Assembly (NCBI GenBank): GCA_016219015.1
Contig: JACRCL010000006.1
Coordinates: forward strand, 33,886 to 97,885
Reading direction: 5' to 3'
Source of the DNA: Deltaproteobacteria bacterium
Lineage (GTDB): Bacteria > Desulfobacterota > GWC2-55-46
DNA length: 64,000 nucleotides
The notes under the pieces: generated by a model
Databases searched by the model: none
What the model saw: only the letters and a program-made list of their open reading frames with translations
What the model was told of the DNA's origin: nothing
Translations under genes and position numbers: made by a program
Shown: piece by piece, positions 34,497 to 43,303 of the stretch
Position numbering within the stretch: the first letter of the stretch is position 1
Layout of the letters: each line of letters starts with the position of its first letter

Positions 34497-36926
34497 ATGA
34501 ACACACACAGCGAGCGCATTCCCCGCTGCTTGCAGCGGGGTTTAGCGAGCGAATCGGAATCGAAATCTTCTTTATGTGTCGAAGATTCCCCGCAGCAAGC
34601 TGCGGGGAGATTCAAGGGTTTACTTCGAAGCTTACCGGTCATAGCCGCTTTGGCGGCGTGTCTTCTTATCCCCGGCCCGAAGGAAGCAAGGGCCGGGAGT
34701 TTAAGCCCGTATAGCCAGGCCGCGCAGGTCCAGGGCTACAGGGCCGACGCGTACCCGTCGGCCCAGCCAACCCCGCCAACGGGCACGTCTTCCATGCAGT
34801 CCATCCCCGGTATGCAACCAGCCCCTTTCCCGGCCCAGAAGACCGGCGTACCCTCTTCAGCCACAACCCCTTCAGCGCCGAAAACAGGATATCCTTTTGA
34901 GGCGGCCCCCCCGGCTTTAGGGACGTATCAGGGAAACGCCGGGGGTTCATCAATAGAGCCCGAAATAGCGCCTGAAGAGCCGATAACCCCATTTGAGGCG
35001 TATGTCTATTCCCTGACCGGTCTTACCGAGATAAAGAAGTTCGGCTACGAGTTCTTTAACGCCCCCCCGAGCACGTTCGCCCCGGCGGACAACGTCCCGG
35101 TGACGCAGGATTACCTCCTCGGCCCCGGAGACGAGATAAAGATAAGCATATGGGGCAAGCTCAACTCGGATTTCACCGGCGAGATAGACAGGGAGGGGAT
35201 GATAAACATCCCGGAGCTCGGGATGGTCCGCCTCTCCGGCCTGTCTTTCTCCGAGGCTTCGGCGGCCCTTCAGAAGGAGCTTGCGCGCTATTACAGGCCT
35301 TCGGAAGTCAAGATGAGCGTAAGCATGGGCAGGCTCCGCTCGGTCAGGGTATTCGTCGTGGGCAAGGCAAGGAGGCCCGGCAGCTATACGCTCTCGTCGC
35401 TTTCAACCGTAATAAACGCGGTCTTCTCCGCCGGCGGGCCGGGCAGGGTCGGCTCGATGAGGGACATACAGCTGAAGCGCAAAGGCATGGAGACCCTGCA
35501 TATCGACCTTTATGAGTTCCTCCTCAAGGGGGACAAGGTAAGCGACGTAAGGGTCATGCCCGAAGACGTCATATACATCCCGCCCTCCGGGCCCTCCGCC
35601 GCCATATACGGCACCGTAAGGGTCCCGGCCATATACGAGATAAAAGAGGGCGCGACCCTGAAAGAGCTTATAGAGATGGCCGGCGGGCTCGATGAGACAG
35701 CCTTCACCGGGAGGGTGCAGGTGGACAGGATAATCGATAACAGGCGGGAGGCGGTTTTCGAGTCGAGCCTCGAAGACCCGAAGGCCATGGCTATGGCCGT
35801 GCAGTCGGGCGACCTCGTCAGGGTCTTCCAGGTGGTGCAGGACAGGCACGTGGCGAGGCTCATGGGCGCGGTGCAGCAGGAAGGCGAATACGGCATAGGG
35901 AAGTCCCTTACGATAAAGGAGCTTATAGACCTCGCGGGCGGGCTGAAGACATACGCTTATACAAAGGAGGCGGAGCTTACAAGGGTGACCCCCACGCAGT
36001 CCGGCCCCGAGACCGTCAAGATAACCATCGACCTCCAAAAGGCCATGGACGGAGACACGGCAAGCAACATCCAGATCAGGGAGAACGACTTTCTCCTCGT
36101 AAGGGCCATACCCGAGTGGGACCTCTACAAGACGGTGAACGTCGCGGGCGAGGTCAGGTTCCCCGGCGTATACACCATAAAAAAGGGCGAGACCATCTCG
36201 TCGCTCATAGGGCGCGCCGGAGGGTTTACGGATAAGGCGTACCTGAAAGGCGCCGTCTTTACGCGAGAGTCCGTCAGGGAAATTCAGCAGACGCAGCTCG
36301 ACGAGTCGATAAGAAGGCTTGAGATGGAGATGCTTTCCCAATCCGCCCAGTCCATCGAGGCGGCGCTGAACCCTGCCGAGGCTGCCCAGCAGCAGGCCGC
36401 CACGGAGCAGAAAAAGGCGCTTATCGCAAAGATGAAGGCCGCAAAGGCCAAAGGCAGGGTGAGCGTAAGCCTCAGCGCCCTCGACAAGTTCAAAGGCTCG
36501 CCGTCCGACCTTGCCCTTGAGGACGGGGACGAGCTGCAGATACCGGAAGTGCCTTCCGAGGTGCAGGTCGTGGGCTCGGTCTACAACCAGACCGCCTTTG
36601 TCTACAGCAGGCGGCTCGGGGTCTCGGACTACCTCAAGAAGGCCGGAGGCCTCACAAAGAACGCGGACGAGGACGAGCTCTACGTGCTCAAGGTAGACGG
36701 CACCGCCGTAAGCAGGCGCGAGGCAAGCTCATGGGGGTTCCACTGGGACACGGAGGCCAACCGCTGGGTAGGCGGGGGCTTCATGTCCTCGGGCCTCGAC
36801 CCCGGGGATACGATAGTAGTGCCGGAGAAGATAGAGAAGGTAGCCTGGCTCCGGGAGTTCAAGGACATGACCCAGATACTCTATCAGATAGCCGTGACCG
36901 CCGGCGTCCTGATAGTGGCCTTTTAG
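34497..36926 (+). CDS. Polysaccharide export protein with multiple SLBB domains (Wza-like)
   Basis: An 809-residue envelope protein. After an R3-derived N-terminus comes a signal segment (SLPVIAALAACLLIPG, about residues 47-62), a Pro/Ser/Thr-rich linker, and a polysaccharide-export (PES) domain around DYLLGPGDEIKISIWGKL. Several SLBB repeats follow (GTVRVPAIYEIKEGATLKEL, GEVRFPGVYTIKKGETISSL), then a C-terminal hydrophobic helix. It would form the outer-membrane exit channel. The start is ATG at 34497, with GAGAG six bases before; no in-frame start lies between the repeat and the signal segment. First gene of the locus. Confidence 0.88.
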   Translation: MNTHSERIPRCLQRGLASESESKSSLCVEDSPQQAAGRFKGLLRSLPVIAALAACLLIPGPKEARAGSLSPYSQAAQVQGYRADAYPSAQPTPPTGTSSMQSIPGMQPAPFPAQKTGVPSSATTPSAPKTGYPFEAAPPALGTYQGNAGGSSIEPEIAPEEPITPFEAYVYSLTGLTEIKKFGYEFFNAPPSTFAPADNVPVTQDYLLGPGDEIKISIWGKLNSDFTGEIDREGMINIPELGMVRLSGLSFSEASAALQKELARYYRPSEVKMSVSMGRLRSVRVFVVGKARRPGSYTLSSLSTVINAVFSAGGPGRVGSMRDIQLKRKGMETLHIDLYEFLLKGDKVSDVRVMPEDVIYIPPSGPSAAIYGTVRVPAIYEIKEGATLKELIEMAGGLDETAFTGRVQVDRIIDNRREAVFESSLEDPKAMAMAVQSGDLVRVFQVVQDRHVARLMGAVQQEGEYGIGKSLTIKELIDLAGGLKTYAYTKEAELTRVTPTQSGPETVKITIDLQKAMDGDTASNIQIRENDFLLVRAIPEWDLYKTVNVAGEVRFPGVYTIKKGETISSLIGRAGGFTDKAYLKGAVFTRESVREIQQTQLDESIRRLEMEMLSQSAQSIEAALNPAEAAQQQAATEQKKALIAKMKAAKAKGRVSVSLSALDKFKGSPSDLALEDGDELQIPEVPSEVQVVGSVYNQTAFVYSRRLGVSDYLKKAGGLTKNADEDELYVLKVDGTAVSRREASSWGFHWDTEANRWVGGGFMSSGLDPGDTIVVPEKIEKVAWLREFKDMTQILYQIAVTAGVLIVAF
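34499..34615 (+). repeat. R3c: two-hairpin repeat fused in frame to the export-protein gene
   Basis: Third R3 copy, with CCCCGCTGCTTGCAGCGGGG and a second GC hairpin (CCCCGCAGCAAGCTGCGGGG). Its plus strand is read in frame as the first 39 or so codons of the SLBB protein. Its minus strand is also open throughout. Confidence 0.9.
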
Positions 36927-37076
36927 CATGACGGCCCTCCCGGCCCCCGGCCGCCGTATCTTCCGCAGGGCCTCAAGAAGTCTCCCTGACCGAACTCACA
37001 ACAGCCGCGGACACGGGGCCTGCACCCGGCTTCAAGACTGCTTTGCCTCCGGGAGGACGGCGGCGGCCCATTCAGC
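36927..37076. other. Gap with long imperfect inverted repeat
   Basis: The 150-base gap between the export protein and the Wzi-like gene holds GGCCCTCCCGG and GCCGCCGT at its left end. The complements CCGGGAGG and ACGGCGGC are at its right end (about 37045-37064). It could fold into a large hairpin. No open frame of interest was seen. Confidence 0.4.
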
Positions 37077-38588
37077 ATGAGGCTTTTCGGTTTAATTTTC
37101 ATATCAGGTTTTTTTCTTTTTTGTTTTCCGGCCCTGGTCCACGCCGCCGCGATAGACATACCGCTTGACGACGCGGCATACCCGGACTTTGAACGGCTCG
37201 AAGTAAAAGGGCTTGTAAAGAGCGGGATATTTTCCACGAAGCCTCTAAGCCGCCAGGAGGCCGCGCGGCTGGCGAATGAGGCCGAAAATGAGCATCAGGC
37301 GGCAGGCAAGGGAGATTATCAGGCCGGGAGCATCATAAAGAGGCTCTCCGACAGGTTCAAAAACGACGCCGGGGGCGCGGGGCCCGCCACCTGCGTAAAA
37401 CCGCTCGAAAGGGCGTATTTCAAGTACCTTTACGCTGACAATGGTGCGCCGTTTTTCCCGAGCGTGAACAACAGGGGCGATTTTTTCAAAGAGGGCTCGA
37501 ACCTCCGCGCGGGGATATGGTCTTCGGCAAAGCTCTTTGATACCGTATCAGTATTTTTGAACCCCGAGTACAGGCTCGACGCAGGCGGGTCCCGCGGCGA
37601 GCTTGTCGCCGGGTACGCGAGGCTTAACCTTGGAAATCTTGTTCTACTGGCGGGCAGGGACTCGATGTGGTGGGGCTCAGGGGCGCACGGCACGCTCCTC
37701 ATGACCGACAACGCAAAGCCGTTCGACATGGTCAAGGTCACCTCGGAACGTCCCTTCCTCCTGCCCTGGGTATTCGGGCGGCTGGGGCTCTTCAGGCCGA
37801 CGTTATTCCTTACGCGCCTTGAGAAGGACCGGGGCTTCCCCCATCCGAACCTCCTCGGGATGAGGCTGGACTTCAAGCCCACGGAAAGGCTTCAGTTCGG
37901 GGTGAGCAGGGTATTCATGTTCGGGGGGGAGGGCAGGAGGAGCCTGAGCCTCAGCGATTGGGGGAAGGTCTTCATAGCCTCTGACTCGGCCGAGCACAGC
38001 GGCTCCCCGATAGACGGCAACCAGATAGCTTCGATAGACGCCTCTTATGTATATGTGAACAGGGGCAGGCATCTCCCTTTTTCAGGCGTCAAGATTTATA
38101 CGGAGTGGGGGGCCGAGGACTCCTCCGGCGACACCAAGACCCCGACCGGAAGGGCGAATATCTACGGGGCGTACATAGACGAGCCCTTCAGGCTCAAGGA
38201 ACTCGACCTGAGGGTCGAGTGGGCCAACACGGCCCGGAGCCAGAGGTACGGCCCGCAGTGGTATTACCACGGCACGTACTACCCCGGCTACAAGTACGAA
38301 GGCGCGTTCATCGGCCATCACATGGGAGGGGACTCAAGGGACCTTTTCACGAGGGTCCAGTACCACGCCACCCCGGATGTGACCGTCGGGGCCGAGGCCG
38401 ACCTTGAGTGGACGCGCGTCCATAGCGCCGACCACGGCAAAAGGAAGTGGCTCGGCTCGGACATCGTCATGAGGTCCGGGAAAGGGGCAGTAGTAAAAGC
38501 GGGCGCGGGCGTCGAGGACTTGAGCGACCCGCTCGACAGGCGCGGGACAACGGTGTCCGCGTGGTTAGGAGCTTCATGGGATTTCTAA
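37077..38588 (+). CDS. Capsule-assembly Wzi-like outer-membrane barrel protein
   Basis: A 503-residue protein with signal peptide MRLFGLIFISGFFLFCFPAL (cleavage near VHAAA). Early residues IDIPLDDAAYPDFERLEVKG and AGRDSMWWGSGAHGTLLMTD, with regular alternating strands ending in an aromatic residue (WLGASWDF), fit the Wzi family of 18-strand barrels. Wzi anchors or organises capsule at the cell surface in E. coli. It follows the exporter by 150 bases. Confidence 0.85.
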   Translation: MRLFGLIFISGFFLFCFPALVHAAAIDIPLDDAAYPDFERLEVKGLVKSGIFSTKPLSRQEAARLANEAENEHQAAGKGDYQAGSIIKRLSDRFKNDAGGAGPATCVKPLERAYFKYLYADNGAPFFPSVNNRGDFFKEGSNLRAGIWSSAKLFDTVSVFLNPEYRLDAGGSRGELVAGYARLNLGNLVLLAGRDSMWWGSGAHGTLLMTDNAKPFDMVKVTSERPFLLPWVFGRLGLFRPTLFLTRLEKDRGFPHPNLLGMRLDFKPTERLQFGVSRVFMFGGEGRRSLSLSDWGKVFIASDSAEHSGSPIDGNQIASIDASYVYVNRGRHLPFSGVKIYTEWGAEDSSGDTKTPTGRANIYGAYIDEPFRLKELDLRVEWANTARSQRYGPQWYYHGTYYPGYKYEGAFIGHHMGGDSRDLFTRVQYHATPDVTVGAEADLEWTRVHSADHGKRKWLGSDIVMRSGKGAVVKAGAGVEDLSDPLDRRGTTVSAWLGASWDF

Positions 38589-38604
38589 CAGGGTTTTTTT
38601 TGGG

Positions 38605-39780
38605 ATGAGAGATATGAAAGGCAATGATACCGGCAGGGACGAGGTAATGTTCATAGATTACCTCAGGGTGCTCTTCAGGCGGAGATACCTCATAGGGGCC
38701 GTGACGCTCGCCTCCCTGATAATCTCCGTGATAGTGAGCCTCCTGCTGCCCAGGCAGTACGCCTCCACCACGAGCGTATTGCCTCCGCAGTCCGGAAGCT
38801 CCATAGGCATTCAGGCATTGAGCCAGCTCCAGTCCGGCGGCATAGGCTCCCTGAGCGGCATTCTGGGGCAGAAGACCCCGATAGACGTCTGGCAGGGCAT
38901 AATCAGGAGCCAGACAGTCTACGACTCCATCATCGAGCGGTTCGGCCTCCGTGAGCTGTACGGCAAAAATACCATGGAGTCCGCAAGGGGCGCCCTTGAC
39001 GGCAATGTTTCAATATCGCTCACGAAAGAGGACATCCTCGTCATAAAGGTATATGACACGGACCCGGCAAGGGCCGCGAAGATGGCCGAGGCGTTCGTCG
39101 AGGAGCTGGACAGGCACAACAGGGAGCTTGTCATGACCTCCGGCAGCAGGAAAAGGGCCTTCCTCGAAAAAAGGCTCGTGGAAGCAAAGGTAGACCTCGT
39201 CAGGGCCGAGGAGGCGATAAAGGCCTTTCAGGGAAGGAACGGCGCGGTCAAGCTCGACGAGCAGTCCAGGGCCATAATCGAAGCCTACGGCACGGTGAAG
39301 GGCGAGCTGATGGCCAGGGAGATAGAGCTCAACACCCTTCTTACTTACGCGGCCCCCACGAACCCAAAGGCGGAACTGCTGAGGGCCGAGGTGGAGGGGC
39401 TGAAGGGCAAGTTGAGGGAGATAGAGAACGGGGAAGCGGCGGACGGGCGCGGCAGCGGGGCCTTCATACCCTTGAAGAGGTTCCCGGAGCTTTCACTCCA
39501 GTTCGCGAGGCTTTTCAGGGACGCCAAGGTCCAGGAGACCCTCTATGAGCTGTTGACACAACAGCTCGAGCTTGCGCGCATAGACGAGGCCAACGACACC
39601 CCTACGGTGCAGGTGCTCGACCACGCCAAGGTCCCCGAGCAGAAGGCCAAGCCCCGGCGCGCGCTTATAGTGCTCCTTTCCACTTTTTCGGGCGCTTTCG
39701 CCTCCGTTATCATGGCCTTCGTCCTTGAGTATGCCGCGGCCCTGCGCGCCGCGTCAACATCGGAATGGCGCCGGATATGA
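38605..39780 (+). CDS. Chain-length determinant (Wzz/GumC-type), no kinase domain
   Basis: A 391-residue inner-membrane protein. The N-terminal Wzz domain is VMFIDYLRVLFRRRYLIGAV, with the first transmembrane helix at about residues 30-49. A long helical periplasmic region (residues 190-330) follows, and a second membrane helix lies near 350-375 after the Pro-rich VPEQKAKPRRALIV. It sets polymer length with Wzy. There is no C-terminal tyrosine-kinase domain. ATG at 38605 is used; 38614 (MKGNDTG) is equally possible. Confidence 0.88.
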   Translation: MRDMKGNDTGRDEVMFIDYLRVLFRRRYLIGAVTLASLIISVIVSLLLPRQYASTTSVLPPQSGSSIGIQALSQLQSGGIGSLSGILGQKTPIDVWQGIIRSQTVYDSIIERFGLRELYGKNTMESARGALDGNVSISLTKEDILVIKVYDTDPARAAKMAEAFVEELDRHNRELVMTSGSRKRAFLEKRLVEAKVDLVRAEEAIKAFQGRNGAVKLDEQSRAIIEAYGTVKGELMAREIELNTLLTYAAPTNPKAELLRAEVEGLKGKLREIENGEAADGRGSGAFIPLKRFPELSLQFARLFRDAKVQETLYELLTQQLELARIDEANDTPTVQVLDHAKVPEQKAKPRRALIVLLSTFSGAFASVIMAFVLEYAAALRAASTSEWRRI

Positions 39781-39798
39781 GACGTCTTTGAAGAAGTT

Positions 39799-41064
39799 AT
39801 GGGCAACGACACGCTGAAAGCTATCCGGCCCGCGGCAACGGTCCCGACCCTGAGGCACTTCCATGTCTTCCTCTGGGTGTTTTTCGTCTACGCCTCCACC
39901 GCAGTTTACAGCGCGGACAAGGCCGGAGAAGGGCTGGACCTTTACAAAGTCCAGATACTCTTTTTCACCTCTACGGCCATGCTCTTCTCCCTGATGTACA
40001 TTTTGACAGGCAGGGCCGCGCACCTGCTTTTCCGCTGGCCCGTCGTGTGGCTGTTCGCCTACGCCGCGGTCGCCTTCATTACCGTCCCGTTCTCCCCGGA
40101 CGCGGCCTTTACCTTCGTCAAGGCCGGGCAGCTTTTATCCGTCGCGCTCCTTGCCGTGGCGGCAGGGGCGGGGGGGAGGGAGAACGGGCCGGAGCGGCTT
40201 CTCAACGCCACGTATATCGCGCTCATCATCTGCATGGCCGTCGGGTGGGCCGTGGCCGTTTTGCGCCCGGACCTCGGCACGCAGATGTATATAGGGAAAG
40301 CTCAGCTCGGCAGGATACCTTTCCATTACACGACCTTGGGCGGGATGGCGTCGGTGTTGGCCGCGGCCTTTTTCGTCCGCCTGAATGACGAAGGGGGCAT
40401 GACCAACCTCCTTGTGTTCCTCTTCGCGCTCGCAACGCTTCTGGCGACCCAGGCCAGGATGTCCACGGTTTACGTCCTGCTTGTGATATGGGCGGTGCTT
40501 TTCGTTTACAGGCGATGGGGATGGTTCATCGCCTGTAACGCCGCCGGCGCGTCGCTTTTCGCCATAGGCCCGGTGCGTGAGAAGATATTCGATTTCGTCT
40601 ACAGGCAGCAGACCCTTGATACTCTTGCGAACCTCAACGGCAGGATAACCGCGTGGGTCTGGGGGCTCGGCAGGTTCCGGGACCACCCCATAATAGGGCA
40701 CGGGTATTACACGGGCTCAAGGTACCTGCTCTTTGAAGGGTACAGGAGCCTTAACCTCAAGCAGTTCCATAACGACTTCATGAACATACTCTTTAATACC
40801 GGGACGCTGGGCGTCATTTGCGTAGCGGCCCTGTACGCTTCGACCATTTTTTACGTACTGCGGCTGCGGCGTAGCGGCCTTAAAAGGGTCTCGATAGAGC
40901 TTACTATGGTCATCTTCATAGTCTTTGCCACGGGCTTTGTCCACTCGTCGATAGGATGGGACGCATGGTACATGATGTTCGTAATGGCGGCGGTCGTGGT
41001 CACGGCCGCGAACTATCGCGGTCTCGCGGACTCAAAACGTGGAGAGAAGCAGGAACGCGCCTGA
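39799..41064 (+). CDS. O-antigen ligase/polymerase (Wzy/WaaL family)
   Basis: A 421-residue membrane protein with about 11 transmembrane helices. The Wzy_C region lies between helices late in the protein: LNGRITAWVWGLGRFRDHPI, then GHGYYTGSRYL and HNDFMNILFNTGTLG, including the conserved Arg and His of this family. It either polymerises repeat units in the periplasm or ligates the chain to a lipid; sequence alone does not separate the two. Given a Wzx flippase three genes on, a polymerase role is inferred. Confidence 0.87.
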   Translation: MGNDTLKAIRPAATVPTLRHFHVFLWVFFVYASTAVYSADKAGEGLDLYKVQILFFTSTAMLFSLMYILTGRAAHLLFRWPVVWLFAYAAVAFITVPFSPDAAFTFVKAGQLLSVALLAVAAGAGGRENGPERLLNATYIALIICMAVGWAVAVLRPDLGTQMYIGKAQLGRIPFHYTTLGGMASVLAAAFFVRLNDEGGMTNLLVFLFALATLLATQARMSTVYVLLVIWAVLFVYRRWGWFIACNAAGASLFAIGPVREKIFDFVYRQQTLDTLANLNGRITAWVWGLGRFRDHPIIGHGYYTGSRYLLFEGYRSLNLKQFHNDFMNILFNTGTLGVICVAALYASTIFYVLRLRRSGLKRVSIELTMVIFIVFATGFVHSSIGWDAWYMMFVMAAVVVTAANYRGLADSKRGEKQERA

Positions 41065-41101
41065 TATTTAATATCATATCTATTGGAAAGAGGATCATAG
41101 G

Positions 41102-41926
41102 TTGAAGAGATCAAGGCACGCCGATATGGTCTCGGGCAACTGGGACAGCGAATGGAAGCGCCAGCAGGGCGAGAAGGGCGGCGGCTCCAGGGGGGGCGCC
41201 CTTGCCGGGCTTTTGGCCGGGGTTAAAGGCGCCATCGGCGGTTCCGCGCTTACGAGGGGCTGCTGTTCGGTTTTGAGGCGCGAGGCCGGAGGCGCGCCAA
41301 CGGGTCTGTCAATGTTAGAGGCCGGGTGCGGCACGAGCAATATAGCCGTTGTCATGGCGGGGGAGAAGGCGCGCTGCTTTCAGTTCGACATCTCGGACAC
41401 GGCCCTTGAGATATCAAAGGAGACCTTCAGGAAGGTCTCTCTGGAGGCCTGCCTTATCAAGGGCGACCTCTTCAGGATGCCGTTCGAGGACGCGAGCTTC
41501 GATATCGTCTGGAACGTAGGGGTCCTTGAGCACTTCCCCAAAGACCTCCAGGACTCGGCCCTCAGGGAGATGGTAAGGGTATGCAGGCCAAAGGGCAGGG
41601 TAGTCACCTTCAACCCGTACGCGCGGGGCTATATATACCGCGCGGGCAAATGGCTCGCGGAGAAGACGGGGCGCTGGACCATAGGGTACGAGGTCCCCGT
41701 AAAAACGCTCAGGCCGAACCTCAAGAGGATCGACCCGGCCCTCAAAGTCCACGAATACTCTTTCGGGTTCCTGCTCCAGTTTTTGGTCTTCAAGCACCTT
41801 ATAAGGAAAAACAGGGCCGCCCTCGCGGTATACTCGGCCCTTTACGAGGCCGTGAACCTGGTCCTCGCGCCCCTGAACCGCCTGCCCGGCTTCCTTCTCG
41901 TCACTGTTATCGAGAGGGAGAGATGA
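41102..41926 (+). CDS. Class I SAM-dependent methyltransferase
   Basis: A 274-residue protein. The SAM motif I is SMLEAGCGTSNIAVVMAG (about residues 70-87), followed by FEDASFDIVWNVGVLEHFP (motifs II-III). The C-terminal half is basic and hydrophobic (LQFLVFKHLIRKNRAALAVY), suggesting membrane contact. It probably methylates a sugar or carrier-linked intermediate of the polymer. The start is TTG at 41102 with AAGAGG upstream; ATG 41126 is an alternative. The stop overlaps the flippase gene by four bases. Confidence 0.85.
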   Translation: MKRSRHADMVSGNWDSEWKRQQGEKGGGSRGGALAGLLAGVKGAIGGSALTRGCCSVLRREAGGAPTGLSMLEAGCGTSNIAVVMAGEKARCFQFDISDTALEISKETFRKVSLEACLIKGDLFRMPFEDASFDIVWNVGVLEHFPKDLQDSALREMVRVCRPKGRVVTFNPYARGYIYRAGKWLAEKTGRWTIGYEVPVKTLRPNLKRIDPALKVHEYSFGFLLQFLVFKHLIRKNRAALAVYSALYEAVNLVLAPLNRLPGFLLVTVIERER

Positions 41927-43275
41927 TGGCTGAGCGGCCTGACGAAAGGGAGGCCCTGGTCTCCGGCGCCGCTACGGGCAGAGGGTACTTAAGCGGCCTA
42001 CCGTCGATATCGAGATTAACCAACGGGGCCGCGTTGAAGGGCTTCGTGTCAGTAGCCGACCAGGGCGTCGCCTCGGCCACGAGCTTTTTCCTGAACGTCT
42101 ATCTCGCAAGGAAGCTCCCGGTAAACGACTACGGCCTTTTCGTCGTCGCCTATACCGTATTATACCTCGCCGCGTCCCTTCAGGACGCGGTATTCGGATA
42201 TCCGCTCCTTGTGATAGGCTCGAAGGAGAAGGGGCAGGGGCTTAAGTGCTACGCCTCCGGCATATTTATCTTTCAGGCCGCCTTATCCATTGCCGTGGCC
42301 GGACTTATGATACTCGGCCTTTTAGCGGCTGAGGCCTTCGGCTGGGCCGGACAGGCCCGCGCGCTCGCGGTCTTCGTCCTTTTCGGCCTTTTCTACCTCG
42401 GGAACCAGTTTTTGAGGAGGCTCCTGTACCTCTGCGGCAAGGAGTGGATGGTACTTATTGTTGACGCCGTACTGGGCATAGCCCTCTTCGCGGCCCTTTT
42501 CATCTACTCCCGAAGCTCCCCGCCGGGATTGGCGGTCTCTAATGCCGCGCTCGCTGTTTCCGCCGCCCTTTCCTTCATAACGGCCGTTTTCTTCCTGAGG
42601 GGAGTCTTTACAATAAAGGGCCTCGGACTGTTGAGGGCCGTCCGGGAAAACCTGAAGTTCGGCAAATGGCTCGTGGCGCAGAATGTGTGCACATGGTGCA
42701 CCGGGCAGATATATTACCTCGTCTCGGCGGCGGTCCTCGGCATGCAGGCCCCGGCGGCTCTTAAGGTGTGCGCGAACCTGCTCGCCCCGCTTCAGGTGCT
42801 CTTTCAGGGCATAGACAGCGTCATGACGCTCGCCATATCGAGGAGGCTCGATTCCGGCAGGGCGCGGCCGTTCATCATAAAGGCGGGGGCCGCGCTCGTC
42901 GGTTTCTCGGCCCTGTACTGCGTCGTCCTGCCGCTTTTTTCGGACGAGATAATACGGCTCTTCTACGGCCCTGCCTACGCGGGGTCGGGGCTGATCGTCT
43001 GGATCTTCGCCGTCGCCTTCTTCTTCAGGAGCGTTGCGGTAGTCCCCAACCTCGTCCTTATATCGATGAGGGCCACGAGGGATACCTTTTTCATACACCT
43101 TACGACCTTCTTTATCGGCCTTGCGGCGATGTACCCGCTGCTGCGCTGGGGGCAGGTGGCAGGGGCCGCGGTGGGCACCGTGCTGCTGCCGTATTTCTTC
43201 TGGGCGGTATTCATGCTCTGGAGGGTCTCAAAGGTATTTCCGAGGTACGAGACCTTATCCGGTCACGGCGGATAG
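41923..43275 (+). CDS. Polysaccharide flippase (Wzx/RfbX type)
   Basis: A 450-residue polytopic protein of the MATE/MVF-like polysaccharide transporter group, with about 12 to 14 transmembrane helices. After a soluble N-terminus of about 35 residues comes KGFVSVADQGVASATSFFLN and VNDYGLFVVAYTVLYLAASL, the usual Wzx start. It moves undecaprenyl-linked repeat units across the inner membrane. The start is ATG at 41923 overlapping the methyltransferase stop (ATGA), with GAGAGGGAG just upstream. Confidence 0.87.
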   Translation: MMAERPDEREALVSGAATGRGYLSGLPSISRLTNGAALKGFVSVADQGVASATSFFLNVYLARKLPVNDYGLFVVAYTVLYLAASLQDAVFGYPLLVIGSKEKGQGLKCYASGIFIFQAALSIAVAGLMILGLLAAEAFGWAGQARALAVFVLFGLFYLGNQFLRRLLYLCGKEWMVLIVDAVLGIALFAALFIYSRSSPPGLAVSNAALAVSAALSFITAVFFLRGVFTIKGLGLLRAVRENLKFGKWLVAQNVCTWCTGQIYYLVSAAVLGMQAPAALKVCANLLAPLQVLFQGIDSVMTLAISRRLDSGRARPFIIKAGAALVGFSALYCVVLPLFSDEIIRLFYGPAYAGSGLIVWIFAVAFFFRSVAVVPNLVLISMRATRDTFFIHLTTFFIGLAAMYPLLRWGQVAGAAVGTVLLPYFFWAVFMLWRVSKVFPRYETLSGHGG

Positions 43276-43303
43276 GCCCCGTAAAGGAGCTATTTCAGAG
43301 CCC

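Noticed and set aside
41581..41922. N-terminal extension of the flippase frame back into the methyltransferase
   Set aside because: The extension is the +1 frame of the methyltransferase gene and reads as basic low-complexity protein. ATG 41923 with a ribosome site and a Wzx-like start is the better choice.
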